Origin: Bacteroidota bacterium
GTDB taxonomy: Bacteria > Bacteroidota > Bacteroidia > Chitinophagales > Chitinophagaceae
NCBI GenBank assembly: GCA_023416995.1
Contig: JAEZGI010000081.1
Coordinates: 1 to 64,000, forward strand
DNA: 64,000 nucleotides
Direction of reading: 5' to 3'
The notes beneath the pieces were generated by a model. The model was not told the origin of the DNA and did not search any database. It worked only from the letters and a program-made list of their open reading frames with translations. Of the stretch, positions 8,250 to 17,039 are shown in pieces (the first letter of the stretch is position 1; each line of letters begins with the position of its first letter). The translations under genes were made by a program, and so were the position numbers.

Positions 8250-8448
8250 GTCGCGGCTTCAGTTGCTGAAAGCCGGTTGTGTTGTTTGTTTATTGACTTA
8301 CTATTGTTTCTTCACGGCGTTTGGCTTTGGATATGTTGTGTTGACAGCAATTCTACAAAAAGTATATATTATATGTTCAATAATATTGGTTCTGGCACTT
8401 GAGTATTTTACCGATTACGAAGACTATAACCCCCGTTCAAAAAGGTGA
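8089..8448 (+). CDS. Small multi-pass membrane protein (start uncertain)
   Basis: The frame has strongly hydrophobic stretches that look authentic: 'ILKYIGAANLLFIFLIATPL', ISIVLTLIGLFTVTVLVF and VYIICSIILVLALEYF, three or four membrane helices in 119 residues. There is no ATG; TTG 8089 and GTG 8107 are possible starts, and an in-frame stop lies at 8074. An indel near 8087 would join it to the ATG at 8073 of the preceding frame. Function unknown. Confidence 0.55.
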   Translation: MAKGSRVWANILKYIGAANLLFIFLIATPLHDLGVISIVLTLIGLFTVTVLVFKSRLQLLKAGCVVCLLTYYCFFTAFGFGYVVLTAILQKVYIICSIILVLALEYFTDYEDYNPRSKR

Positions 8449-8567
8449 GTCCTTCCAGATACTTTGGAAGTTGAAATACCTGAAACAAAATAACTTAAAA
8501 GATGCTGACATAAGGTTGTCAAAAGGCCGGCTAGTTTTGTATGGTTATTAATTTAAACACAGAAGAC

Positions 8568-8972
8568 ATGGATAAAATGAACATGGTATCGTTAAGAATT
8601 ATCACTGCTGACATCAGGCGATTGGTTCGCTTTTATGAGGATATAACCGGAACAACAGCGAGCTGGGCAACAGACGATTTCGCAGAAATTAAGTTTGATT
8701 TTTTCAATCTGGCGATTGGAAGTACCAAAACATTATCATTTTTTGGGGCCGGCATTGCGGAAGCAGCAAGCAATAAAACGGTTATCATTGAATTTCTTGT
8801 AAAAGATGTAGATGGGAGTTATGAACGGATCCCTGCGCTGACAAATGAAATTGTCCAGGAACCAACAACGATGCCCTGGGGCAACCGTTCCTTACTATTT
8901 CGTGATCCGGACGGCAACCTGATTAACTTTTTTACACCAGTCAGCGACCACGCTAAACTGAAGTATCAATGA
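8568..8972 (+). CDS. VOC family protein
   Basis: 134 residues from ATG 8568 (MDKMNMVSLRIITADIRRLV). 'IRRLVRFYEDITG' and the closing NRSLLFRDPDGNLINFF are clear VOC motifs; the usual C-terminal metal-ligand Glu is replaced by Asn in NLINF, so metal binding may be altered. An ATG at 8541 would add 9 residues. A DUF1905 protein follows at 9013. Confidence 0.85.
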   Translation: MDKMNMVSLRIITADIRRLVRFYEDITGTTASWATDDFAEIKFDFFNLAIGSTKTLSFFGAGIAEAASNKTVIIEFLVKDVDGSYERIPALTNEIVQEPTTMPWGNRSLLFRDPDGNLINFFTPVSDHAKLKYQ

Positions 8973-9012
8973 TCAATCAGGAATCAGTAGCTTGCTTAAC
9001 CAGTTCGAACCG

Positions 9013-9525
9013 ATGGAGCAACCTATGCATCATTTTAAAGCTGAGATAAAAATAATTGGTATCAATCCATTTGTGTTTGTTCCTGAAAAAATACTGAATG
9101 CAATTTTTAAAGAAGCTAACAAACAAAAGGGTCCTATACCTATACGGGGAACGATCAATGGAGAAACGTTTCAACAGACGCTGATTAGATACCAGGGCGA
9201 ATGGCGGTTGTATATTAATACTTCTATGCTGAAAAAATCTCCTGACCGCATCGGCGAGATTGTTAAAATCTCAGTTGGATTTGATCCTGCCGACCGGTCG
9301 ATAGAACCACATCCAAAACTTAAGTCTGCCCTGCTTAACAATGCCGCAGCAAGACAGGCATATGACGGGCTTCCTGCTTCGCTTCAAAAAGAAATCGTAA
9401 GGTATATTGCGAGGCTCAAAACTGAGGCCAGTGTTGAACAGAATGTTCAGAAAGCGATCCAGTACCTTTTAGGTAAAGGCCGTTTTGTTGGCCGGGGAAA
9501 TCCCCGTAATGGGAATTTACGATAA
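9013..9525 (+). CDS. DUF1905 / YdeI-OmpD-associated family protein
   Basis: 170 residues from ATG 9013; ATG 9025 is also possible. The N-terminal half, 'FKAEIKIIGINPFVFVPEKI' through PIPIRGTINGETFQQTLIR, is the small DUF1905 barrel, and KSALLNNAAARQAYDGLPAS then KEIVRYI is the helical YdeI/OmpD-associated (bacteriocin-protection-like) segment. Such proteins are cytosolic and of unknown function. The family is frequent in mobile gene-cassette collections. Confidence 0.8.
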   Translation: MEQPMHHFKAEIKIIGINPFVFVPEKILNAIFKEANKQKGPIPIRGTINGETFQQTLIRYQGEWRLYINTSMLKKSPDRIGEIVKISVGFDPADRSIEPHPKLKSALLNNAAARQAYDGLPASLQKEIVRYIARLKTEASVEQNVQKAIQYLLGKGRFVGRGNPRNGNLR

Positions 9526-9645
9526 GCTGTTTGCTACAGATCCCTAAACAACCAAATTAAGCTATACCTGGAGGCAAATTGTATTGACTTGCCGTTCTGG
9601 TGATCGATAACGCAATACAATTCGTTACTTGTTACAAAGATTTTT

Positions 9646-9936
9646 ATGCCCGCTATAAGAAAACTAAAAACCTGCAGTAAGGGACATACGTTTTATAAAA
9701 GTTCAGACTGTCCTACCTGCCCGATTTGCGAATCAGAACGTAAACCGACAGGGAGTTTCCTGGCTTTACTAGCGGCTCCTGCCCGACGGGCGCTTGAAAG
9801 GGAAAATATAAGATCATTGAAAGATCTTAGTAGCTTTAGCGAGGAGAAGATTTTGTCATTGCATGGTATGGGAAAAAGCAGTCTCACAAAATTGCGCGGA
9901 CTGCTGGCAAAAGAAGGTCTCACATTCAGAGGGTAA
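9646..9936 (+). CDS. Zinc-ribbon protein with RNA polymerase alpha C-terminal-like helix-hairpin-helix domain
   Basis: 96 residues. The N-terminus has a candidate zinc site, C10...H14...C22-x2-C25-x2-C28. Residues 45-95 contain 'ALERENIRSLKDLSSFSEEK' followed by LHGMGKSSLTKLRGLL, which is the (HhH)2-type fold of the RNA polymerase alpha C-terminal domain. Nucleic-acid binding is likely; the partner is unknown. TAAC (9948-9951) and GTTA (9958-9961) form an inverted pair just past the stop. Confidence 0.75.
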   Translation: MPAIRKLKTCSKGHTFYKSSDCPTCPICESERKPTGSFLALLAAPARRALERENIRSLKDLSSFSEEKILSLHGMGKSSLTKLRGLLAKEGLTFRG

Positions 9937-10038
9937 ATCATAGTGCGTAACCACCCTGTTATAACACCATTCAAAAAAATATCATAACTTATCGTTCTTG
10001 CGGATCAAACCAACTCACTCTTCTTTAAACCTTCAGTC

Positions 10039-10545
10039 ATGAATAGCATAAAAATTGAGTTCAAATGGGCGATCATTTTTTCGATCATGGCACTTGTTTG
10101 GATGGTTCTTGAAAAACTATCAGGACTTCACAGCACCTACATTGATTATCATCTTTACCTGACCAATCTTTTTGCTATCCCTGCTATAACGGTCATGGTA
10201 CTGGCTCTGCTGGATAAAAAGCGAAATTATCACAAGGGAAATATGTCTTACAAACAAGGTCTTATTTCCGGCATCATCCTTTCATTGTTTATTGCACTGT
10301 TGAGTCCTTTAACACAATGGATCACAACTTATGTGATCACACCTGAATATTTCCCAAATGTTATCAGGCGTTCGGTAGAACTTGGTTACTACAAAACTAC
10401 TGAAGAAGCCGAAGCGAATTTTAACTATAAAAATTATGCGATCCAGGGAATGATTGGCGCATTCATTATGGGCGTTATCACTACCGCCATCGCTATGGTA
10501 TTTATACGCACTAAAAACCCCGCAGCGCAAAGCCGGCTTGCATAA
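10039..10545 (+). CDS. DUF4199 domain membrane protein
   Basis: 168 residues with four membrane helices (about 10-27, 38-58, 72-96 and 135-157). 'GLISGIILSLFIALLSPLTQ' followed by YYKTTEEAEANFNYKNYAIQ is the DUF4199 pattern found almost only in Bacteroidota. Function unknown. It is the last gene of the plus-strand strip and meets the kinase operon tail to tail at a hairpin. Confidence 0.85.
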   Translation: MNSIKIEFKWAIIFSIMALVWMVLEKLSGLHSTYIDYHLYLTNLFAIPAITVMVLALLDKKRNYHKGNMSYKQGLISGIILSLFIALLSPLTQWITTYVITPEYFPNVIRRSVELGYYKTTEEAEANFNYKNYAIQGMIGAFIMGVITTAIAMVFIRTKNPAAQSRLA

Positions 10546-10555
10546 TAAACAAAAG

Positions 10556-10581
10556 AGACCGCCCCAGGACGCAGGCGGTCT
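10556..10581 (-). terminator. Intrinsic terminator between DUF4199 gene and kinase operon
   Basis: AGACCGCC (10556-10563) pairs with GGCGGTCT (10574-10581) across a 10-nt loop. On the minus strand the stem is followed by CTTTTGTTT, so it best serves the kinase operon, and it may also act on the + strand gene. Confidence 0.75.
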
Positions 10582-10631
10582 GACACAAAAACCCGGCATA
10601 AAACCGTTTTACAATTCTTATCTACTGTCTG

Positions 10632-12341
10632 TTACAATACCAGCGACAGCCCCTTTCTGATAATACCTGTAAAATGACGTCTTGAAAGCACCCTGTCCGG
10701 CTTACCCGCCAGTTCATCATCCTCAAAAAGTATTGTTTCACCATTTACTGCCTGCACATCAGACAACACTAGTACCAGCTTTCGGTTGTTTATCTGCCTG
10801 ATAGTTCCGCGTGCGCGCGCACCGGCTGCTATGATGGTCTCTCCTTTAAACAGTACTGGTCTCAAAACTGAAAAGTGTAGCGATTGTCCTGCGCTTACAT
10901 TGTCAGGATCGATACTTCCGTTCAGAGTTACTATTACCTTCAGTTTCGCATTTATATAAACAAATTTATCTTTCTTAACAGGGTCCGGCTTTGTAGTTAT
11001 GGTCTCTGTAACGCTAAGGGATTCCTTGTCCGGTGTTTCGGCTGTCGCCGGCGTTTTAGTTTTTACTGTACCTCTTTCTTGTTTTTGTGATCCTTTTGAT
11101 GGTAGTTGGATCTTTTGATCAACTGGAGATGGAGCTTTGACCAGATTATCATCATTGGCTGGCAATGGTGTATTAATTTTCCGTGTTGGTATCGCAACAA
11201 CCTCGTCACTTGCTTTCGGTTTTGCAAGCTCAGGTAAAGGAGACCCTTTTACAACATGGGATTTTTTTTCGACAGAAGTATTTCGTGTGCCGCCAATTGT
11301 GAATGCGACAATCACCATCGTTACCAAAATAGTTCCGGCAAAAAACAACTGAGCCGGATGATAACCCGATATCACCCTTTTCAGATTTTTCAAGAGCGTG
11401 TTTGATTGCGCCCTGGAAACCTGGTGCAACACGGTCTCAGCTATTTCTATACGCATGGCTCCGGCAGTTTCGATAAGTCTTGTTGGCGGTGCCTCCTGTT
11501 TCAGCGCCCACACATTAATGCCTGTTGTGCCAGGAAAGGCCTTTTTCAGGGCATATTGAAATTCAAACGCACTTGTAAATCTGTCTGCCGGCTTTTTTCG
11601 CAATGCTTTTACAATAATATCGCTTAGGGCCCTGGGTATGCTTTCATCTAATTTCTCCGGCGACAAAGGTGCTTTCTTTAATATGTCCTGCATCAAATTA
11701 AAGTCTGTTGATCCACCGAAAGGTAATTTACCGGTTAGCAACTCGTAGGCGGTCACAGCAAGTGCATAGATGTCGGTAGCTACTGATGCATCTTTTCCTT
11801 CTATAAGTTCCGGCGCCATATATTCCAATGTACCTACAATTCTCGCGACCTGTGTGAGGCGTTGTTCGCCGGAAATTTTTGCAATGCCAAAGTCCATCAG
11901 TTTCACGATGCCTTCTGGTGTCAAAATCAGGTTTGAAGGCTTGATATCACGATGACAGATTTCTTTTTTATGTGCGTGGTGTAATCCTTCCAACGCCTGG
12001 ATCAGCACTGCAACAATCACGTCATGTGACAATTTTTGTTTTTGGCGCAACAACTGTTCAAGGTTATCACCTTCTACATATTCCATTACCATGAAATGCC
12101 TGTTATCCTGTTCAATGAAATTATATATAACGGCAATGTTTGGATGTAGTAACCTGGCCAGTATGCGCGCTTCTTTTTTGAAGCGTTCAAGAAACTGGCT
12201 TTGGTTAATGAGTGGTGTGTGTAGCATTTTTAATGCTACGTCACGACCAAGCACCTCGTCAGTTGCCTTATAAACTACTCCCATTCCCCCTTCTCCAAGA
12301 TGAGAGGTGACCAGGTAATTTTGTATTTGTTGTCCGATCAT
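10632..12341 (-). CDS. Membrane-anchored Ser/Thr protein kinase (Hanks type)
   Basis: 569 residues. All key kinase motifs are visible: glycine loop GEGGMGVVYK, Lys38 in VALK, the catalytic loop HRDIKPSN (Asp132), DFG at 150-152 and the APE-like MAPE segment. A single membrane helix lies at about 331-351, followed by a Lys/Pro/Thr-rich linker and a C-terminal domain ending in 'VLSDVQAVNGETILFEDDEL', presumably extracytoplasmic. It is the last gene of the operon: its ATG overlaps the PP2C stop codon (ATGA type), which suggests translational coupling to its opposing phosphatase. Confidence 0.93.
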   Translation of the reverse strand: MIGQQIQNYLVTSHLGEGGMGVVYKATDEVLGRDVALKMLHTPLINQSQFLERFKKEARILARLLHPNIAVIYNFIEQDNRHFMVMEYVEGDNLEQLLRQKQKLSHDVIVAVLIQALEGLHHAHKKEICHRDIKPSNLILTPEGIVKLMDFGIAKISGEQRLTQVARIVGTLEYMAPELIEGKDASVATDIYALAVTAYELLTGKLPFGGSTDFNLMQDILKKAPLSPEKLDESIPRALSDIIVKALRKKPADRFTSAFEFQYALKKAFPGTTGINVWALKQEAPPTRLIETAGAMRIEIAETVLHQVSRAQSNTLLKNLKRVISGYHPAQLFFAGTILVTMVIVAFTIGGTRNTSVEKKSHVVKGSPLPELAKPKASDEVVAIPTRKINTPLPANDDNLVKAPSPVDQKIQLPSKGSQKQERGTVKTKTPATAETPDKESLSVTETITTKPDPVKKDKFVYINAKLKVIVTLNGSIDPDNVSAGQSLHFSVLRPVLFKGETIIAAGARARGTIRQINNRKLVLVLSDVQAVNGETILFEDDELAGKPDRVLSRRHFTGIIRKGLSLVL

Positions 12342-13234
12342 GGCATGTCATATTCACGGGTGATAGGTAAGTAGATGTCTCTGGTTTCGGGTGAAGGTGA
12401 CCGCTGTGCCTGGCGATGTTCTGCAACAATAACAGTTATATTATCATGACCACCGCGTTGTTTGGCTGTCGCGATTAACCGGTCGGCAATGGTTTCAGGC
12501 GACCCCTCAGCGAGGTACTGCGCTAACTCCTGGTCAGGAAAATATTCTGAAAGTCCATCGGAACAGATCAGAATTTTGTCGCCGGCTTCAAATGCATGTT
12601 CATGTTTTCCGGTATCAACCAGCAGGTCCGGTTTTGTGCCCATAGCATTAGTGAGAATGTTTCGTTTGGGGTGGGCCGGCGCCTCGGCAGGGGTAATCTC
12701 TTTACTTTTCAGGAGCTCCTGTACATAAGTATGATCCTCGGTTATACGTTGCAGTTGGTTCCGCTTAAAAAGATACGCCCGGCTATCACCAACATGGGCG
12801 AAGTATAGCTGGTTGCCGGCTATCACCACTGAGGTGCAGGTGGTTCCCATCCCTCTCTGTGTCGGGTTCAGCGAAGAAAGTTTATATATTTCAGCGTTTG
12901 CAGCCCGGTATGCATGGCTCAGTGCTTCTGTAATTGAATCTGTTTTTTTCCTGCTGAAATATTGCTGGCTTACTTTCTCTGTTGCGATACGGCTGGCCAC
13001 TTCACCGGCCTGGTGCCCGCCCATACCATCTGCCACCATTAGCAGACATCCTCTCAGATCAGCAATTTGTTTATTGGCCACCCGCATGTAAATGGCTGCA
13101 TCTTCATTGTTCGTCCGTACGTTCCCAACGTCTGATCTTACTGCTACGCTGATATGATCGGGCTCGGTCGCAGCAGGTTCGCATGCAGGCTCAATGGCAG
13201 GTTTATTAGTATTCCAGATATTTTTCCACCACAT
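12338..13234 (-). CDS. PP2C-type Ser/Thr protein phosphatase
   Basis: 298 residues. The PPM metal-binding signature is intact: RSDVGNVRTNNEDA (Asp35 and Glu44-Asp45), VADGMGGHQAGEVAS (Asp69), LICSDGLSE and GGHDNITV. This enzyme class removes phosphate from Ser/Thr with two Mn or Mg ions. There is a 30-residue extension before the catalytic domain and no signal or membrane segment, so it is cytosolic. It sits between two kinases, 17 bp after one and overlapping the other by 4 bp. Confidence 0.93.
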   Translation of the reverse strand: MWWKNIWNTNKPAIEPACEPAATEPDHISVAVRSDVGNVRTNNEDAAIYMRVANKQIADLRGCLLMVADGMGGHQAGEVASRIATEKVSQQYFSRKKTDSITEALSHAYRAANAEIYKLSSLNPTQRGMGTTCTSVVIAGNQLYFAHVGDSRAYLFKRNQLQRITEDHTYVQELLKSKEITPAEAPAHPKRNILTNAMGTKPDLLVDTGKHEHAFEAGDKILICSDGLSEYFPDQELAQYLAEGSPETIADRLIATAKQRGGHDNITVIVAEHRQAQRSPSPETRDIYLPITREYDMP

Positions 13235-13251
13235 CGGGTTTGCTTTAATTT

Positions 13252-14424
13252 TTACTGTTGTTTTTCGAGGATGAAGTCATACGTTCTTGGTCCCATCTTC
13301 AATTCCAGTTCAACCAGCTTGTCGTTATAACCGTCGGCTTTTATCAGGAATCGGACCTGTTCGCCATTATTACCACGCACCTCATAAGGTGCTGCTACTT
13401 CAGTTCCGTCAGGAAAGGCAAGTATGGCTTTTGGGATGCCTGGTACGTTAATCATAATACTGCGCGATTCGCTCGGTTTCGCAGGGTGCCTGGAATGGTT
13501 TACAACCTGGATCTCTTGTTCCTGCCGGGAGTCGGCGTTATAAAACGGAGCGATTATTACTGCCATTAACAAGGCACCCGATAGTGATAGCAAAATCGCT
13601 GGTTTGCTTTTTAGGGGTTTTGTATGACGGTTTGCTTTTACAGTATGCGATGATCCGTTTAGTATTGTCTTAATTTCTGCAGCGGATGCCCGCTGGGCGG
13701 GATTTGTCCGGAGACATTTTTCGATAATGATGAGCATCTTTGACGAGATACCCGGCACCAATACACGTGGACTTGTATAATCTGCTTTTGATAACCGGCC
13801 TTCAAACGGCATGTATCCGGTTGCCATTTCGTAGGCCATCACTCCAAAACTCCATATATCCGATTTGAGATCCGATTTTTGTTCAAACTGTTCCGGCGCC
13901 ATATATTCTGTAGTACCAACTATAAAACCTTCCCTGGTAAATTTGGGTGTGTACTTGTGTTTGGCTATTCCAAAATCCAGCATCTTGATCGTGCCATCCT
14001 GCTGTATTCTGAAATTTTGCGGTTTAATATCCCGGTGTTGTATATGCTGTTCATGCAGGTATTGTAATGCCGAAATAATCTGTGACAGAATTCTTGTTGC
14101 TTCATCATTATTTACTGGTGAACGCCGCGTAAGATAAGCGTCCAGTGCTTCTCCTTCTACATACTCCATGATGATACACGGGCTGCTGCCTGCCATGGCG
14201 AATTCATATAGTACTGCAATGTTTGGATGTTTAACGGTAGACTGTATATACGCTTCGTTCCTGAATCTATCAGCCAGGTCAGGCTGATGGAGAATCTTTA
14301 TCGCGGCAATGCGATCAAGCGAATGGTGATGCGCCTTGTAAACATCGCCCATACCACCTGACCCAATTTTTTGAGTCAGGTGATATCCGGCGATTGTTTG
14401 AAACGGAAGGTTTAATGGTTGCAT
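13252..14424 (-). CDS. Membrane-anchored Ser/Thr protein kinase with PEGA-like tail
   Basis: 390 residues. Glycine loop IGSGGMGDVYK, Lys43, catalytic loop HRDIKPQN (Asp132), DFG at 150-152, then VGTTEYMAPEQ. One membrane helix at about 275-295. The short C-terminal domain, 'AAPYEVRGNNGEQVRFLIKA' and on to DGYNDKLVELEL, resembles a PEGA domain, a beta fold often found on surface-linked bacterial kinases. It starts 24 bp after the FHA-protease gene. It shares about the same kinase-core layout as the kinase at 10632 but a different tail. Confidence 0.92.
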   Translation of the reverse strand: MQPLNLPFQTIAGYHLTQKIGSGGMGDVYKAHHHSLDRIAAIKILHQPDLADRFRNEAYIQSTVKHPNIAVLYEFAMAGSSPCIIMEYVEGEALDAYLTRRSPVNNDEATRILSQIISALQYLHEQHIQHRDIKPQNFRIQQDGTIKMLDFGIAKHKYTPKFTREGFIVGTTEYMAPEQFEQKSDLKSDIWSFGVMAYEMATGYMPFEGRLSKADYTSPRVLVPGISSKMLIIIEKCLRTNPAQRASAAEIKTILNGSSHTVKANRHTKPLKSKPAILLSLSGALLMAVIIAPFYNADSRQEQEIQVVNHSRHPAKPSESRSIMINVPGIPKAILAFPDGTEVAAPYEVRGNNGEQVRFLIKADGYNDKLVELELKMGPRTYDFILEKQQ

Positions 14425-14448
14425 GGTGGCTGCTGCGATGATTTGGGA

Positions 14449-16140
14449 TTATAAACCGGATGTTTTTCCGATGCCCATCAGTTGCAGGCCGTATTTAATT
14501 GGTACAGCGAAGGTGATTTTCGTTCCCTGGTCATCCTGGGCAGAGGCATAATAAATGCCAATTACATTACCGTCATGATCGAACAGTGGGCCGCCACTAT
14601 TGCCGGCGCCGGTAGCAGTAACGGTAAGCTGGTATGAATCACCAAAACCACTGAATTTCATTTCTTTCATGGACGATGCCGGTATGATCCGACCGATATT
14701 ACCCGGGGTAACGGTTGGGGTTGGGCGGGTTGCAGTTTTAAAATCCGGGTTAAACGGATCATTACTTCCACGCACCGATACAGCTTGTGGTGATACACCC
14801 GGGTAGCCCATAACCGTGATAGCCTGACCCGGTGAAACTGAGGCAGCATCATCTTTCATACGCACTTTGGAAAGTGGTGATGGTATGTCAACTTTGATCA
14901 GCGCCACATCATGTTCGTCTGATGGCTGTACAAGCCTTGCCATCCGTCTTTCTGTGGTGCCCGAGAATACAACATTCATGTATGTATTTTCACCCCTTAT
15001 TGTTCCTGCAGCTACTGAGCGACCTCCAACCATCGTTGCATTGGCCGGCACCCAGCCACTCACGTTTTCGTACATCACTCTCGACTCGTAATCGATCACT
15101 TCCTTGCCATCTTTTATTCGGACCAATAATCCAGGGAAGGCACTATTGGAGAAACCCCAGCTTGTGTTCCATCCCGCTGCTACATGGCGGTTGGTAAGAA
15201 TATAGCCGTCTTCAGATACCACGAAACCCGAACCACTGGCACCTGTGATGCCAATCGGTATACCGTCTACGGCGTCGCGTTTCAATTTAAGATACGGCTC
15301 AATTGCTCCATTGTCGTTCTGGATATACAGCGCCATATAGCTTATGCTGTTGTTAGCGTCTTTAACAGCTGTGTACTCGTGCCATAATTCATCGTTGGTC
15401 CTGGAGTCGAACAACGACCAGCCAAATTCAATCTGAATTACTTTATCATTATTCTCTGCAGATATCTGATCGGGCGATTTCCTGTTAAGTTGTGATGAGT
15501 CTACCGGTGGTGCATTGTTGATTACGAGTGTTTCTTTTTTGAACAAAGTATCTCTGAACCCGAAACCAAGTCCGCCAAGCAGTATGATAACACCACCAAT
15601 AACAATGGCCATTGTGCTGTAATTTTTCTTACGCTCAGTAACCAGCATGCGTTCTACCGTATGCTTACCCAGTCCGATCTTCTGAGGTTCGGGCGCGGCG
15701 GCGGATTCAGCTGTGATGGGCTTAATTTCCGAAAGGGCGGTGGCTTTGATACTTGTGGGGATCTCAATAACACGAGTTGCCATCATCATATCGTGCGGTC
15801 GCGGATAGATGTCAAAAGAAAAAGAAGGGCCGTTATTACCTAGCTGTACTACATCGCCCGGTTCAACCGGCATACTGCCTTTCACCCGATTCTTATTTAC
15901 AAAAATACCGTTGCGGCTGTTGTTATCAACAACAGTGAAGTGCAGTGATCCATCAGCCGCTTTCACGATTTTTGCGTGTTCCCGGCTAACGATCGTTTCT
16001 TTTTCAGGGTCGTAATGAATGTCGCTTCCCGCAGCTCTTCCAATGGTTAATTCATTTTTGTTGAAGTCAAACTCTTCAACCTGGTTGATTTTACTTCCGG
16101 ATACGTGTTTGATTACGTACCGTTCTACAGTTAGGCTCAT
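14449..16140 (-). CDS. FHA domain - membrane helix - trypsin-like (HtrA-type) serine protease
   Basis: 563 residues, three parts. Residues 28-100 are an FHA phosphothreonine-binding domain (IGRAAGSDI, VSREHA, NSRNGIFVN). A membrane helix lies at about 174-193. Residues 295-520 are a trypsin-like domain with His317 in TNRHVAAG, Asp409 in DEHDVALIKV and Ser513 in GAGNSGGPLF. No PDZ domain is visible. The topology puts FHA in the cytosol and the protease outside the membrane, so phosphorylated partners could control an extracytoplasmic protease. It is the first gene of the operon and the natural substrate or sensor for the neighbouring kinases. Confidence 0.9.
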   Translation of the reverse strand: MSLTVERYVIKHVSGSKINQVEEFDFNKNELTIGRAAGSDIHYDPEKETIVSREHAKIVKAADGSLHFTVVDNNSRNGIFVNKNRVKGSMPVEPGDVVQLGNNGPSFSFDIYPRPHDMMMATRVIEIPTSIKATALSEIKPITAESAAAPEPQKIGLGKHTVERMLVTERKKNYSTMAIVIGGVIILLGGLGFGFRDTLFKKETLVINNAPPVDSSQLNRKSPDQISAENNDKVIQIEFGWSLFDSRTNDELWHEYTAVKDANNSISYMALYIQNDNGAIEPYLKLKRDAVDGIPIGITGASGSGFVVSEDGYILTNRHVAAGWNTSWGFSNSAFPGLLVRIKDGKEVIDYESRVMYENVSGWVPANATMVGGRSVAAGTIRGENTYMNVVFSGTTERRMARLVQPSDEHDVALIKVDIPSPLSKVRMKDDAASVSPGQAITVMGYPGVSPQAVSVRGSNDPFNPDFKTATRPTPTVTPGNIGRIIPASSMKEMKFSGFGDSYQLTVTATGAGNSGGPLFDHDGNVIGIYYASAQDDQGTKITFAVPIKYGLQLMGIGKTSGL

Positions 16141-16363
16141 ATTATGCGTGTTTTATGTGTTGTGTCGGGGGATGGGTACGGGGCGCTTACTATGATATAT
16201 CGGAGTAAACAGCCGGAGGTCATCATTGTGGAAATAATATTTTTTTAATTCCCCAGGCCGTTGATTTCGCGCAAATAATCCGGCTTTGGTAAGCATGCTT
16301 CAAACCGGCTGGCTTTTGTTCGAAACTTGTTTTATCTTGACAATTGTGATTAACCGATGGTAT

Positions 16364-16981
16364 ATGACAGACCAAGATCAGAAAGACAGGTACACCGGAC
16401 CGGCAACATCAAGGCAGTCTTATATGAATCAGTTTTCGGTTGCTTGTCCAAAGTGCCGGAAGCAGGCTATCGTGATCGCTGACCAGACTTACGGATCAAA
16501 TGACGGGTTGTTGCGGTGTGGTCATTGTATGTATAGTGAAAAGTCTCATGATCTTGTCAGGTACAAGATGATAGTTGATCATCATTGCGATAATTGTGGG
16601 AAAGAAATGGATGTGGAAGTGTCGAATGTAAGAGAGTCGCAGAAAGAAATAACGGTACCATGTAATCATTGCGGTATCGTACGAACACATGCTGTGAAAC
16701 CCCAGCGATATAAGTACGTTTATAATACCCCGAAAGGTGTTGCTGCAGATCCCATCTTCAATTTGCCTTTATGGTACCAGGCCTCCTTTAGAAGTCATAT
16801 TTTCTGGGCATACAACAGGCGGCATCTCGATGATATAGCTGCTTATGTGCAGGCAAAACTGCGCGAACGACAGTCGGCCGGTTTTACAACTATGGTTGAG
16901 CGTTTGCCACAATTTATTAAAGAAGCAAAAAACCGCGAAGGGATTCTCCGGATGATTGAAAAATTGATCCGGTTAAGCTAA
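16364..16981 (+). CDS. Zinc-ribbon protein of unknown function
   Basis: 205 residues from ATG 16364 (MTDQDQKDRYTG). It has three cysteine pairs: CPKCRK, CGHC, HHCDNCGK, plus VPCNHCG, consistent with two zinc ribbons in residues 25-110. The C-terminal half is helical and basic ('FRSHIFWAYNRRHLDDIAAY', then VQAKLRERQ). A GTG start at 16286 would add a hydrophobic stretch of 26 residues and is less likely. The gene is divergent from the FHA-protease operon. A nucleic-acid or protein-binding role is possible. Confidence 0.7.
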   Translation: MTDQDQKDRYTGPATSRQSYMNQFSVACPKCRKQAIVIADQTYGSNDGLLRCGHCMYSEKSHDLVRYKMIVDHHCDNCGKEMDVEVSNVRESQKEITVPCNHCGIVRTHAVKPQRYKYVYNTPKGVAADPIFNLPLWYQASFRSHIFWAYNRRHLDDIAAYVQAKLRERQSAGFTTMVERLPQFIKEAKNREGILRMIEKLIRLS

Positions 16982-17039
16982 GTTTCATAAACTTTATCCC
17001 GTTTTATAGTAATTGCCTGTTGTTCTCATTGGTCCGGAA

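Noticed and set aside
133..10545. True integron
   Set aside because: No integron integrase in the window and no site matching the full RYYYAAC...GTTRRRY pair with proper folding could be shown; kept only as a cassette-like hypothesis.
10632..16140. Part of a type VI secretion locus
   Set aside because: FHA, kinase and PP2C genes occur in such loci, but no tss, hcp, vgrG or ClpV-like gene is present here.
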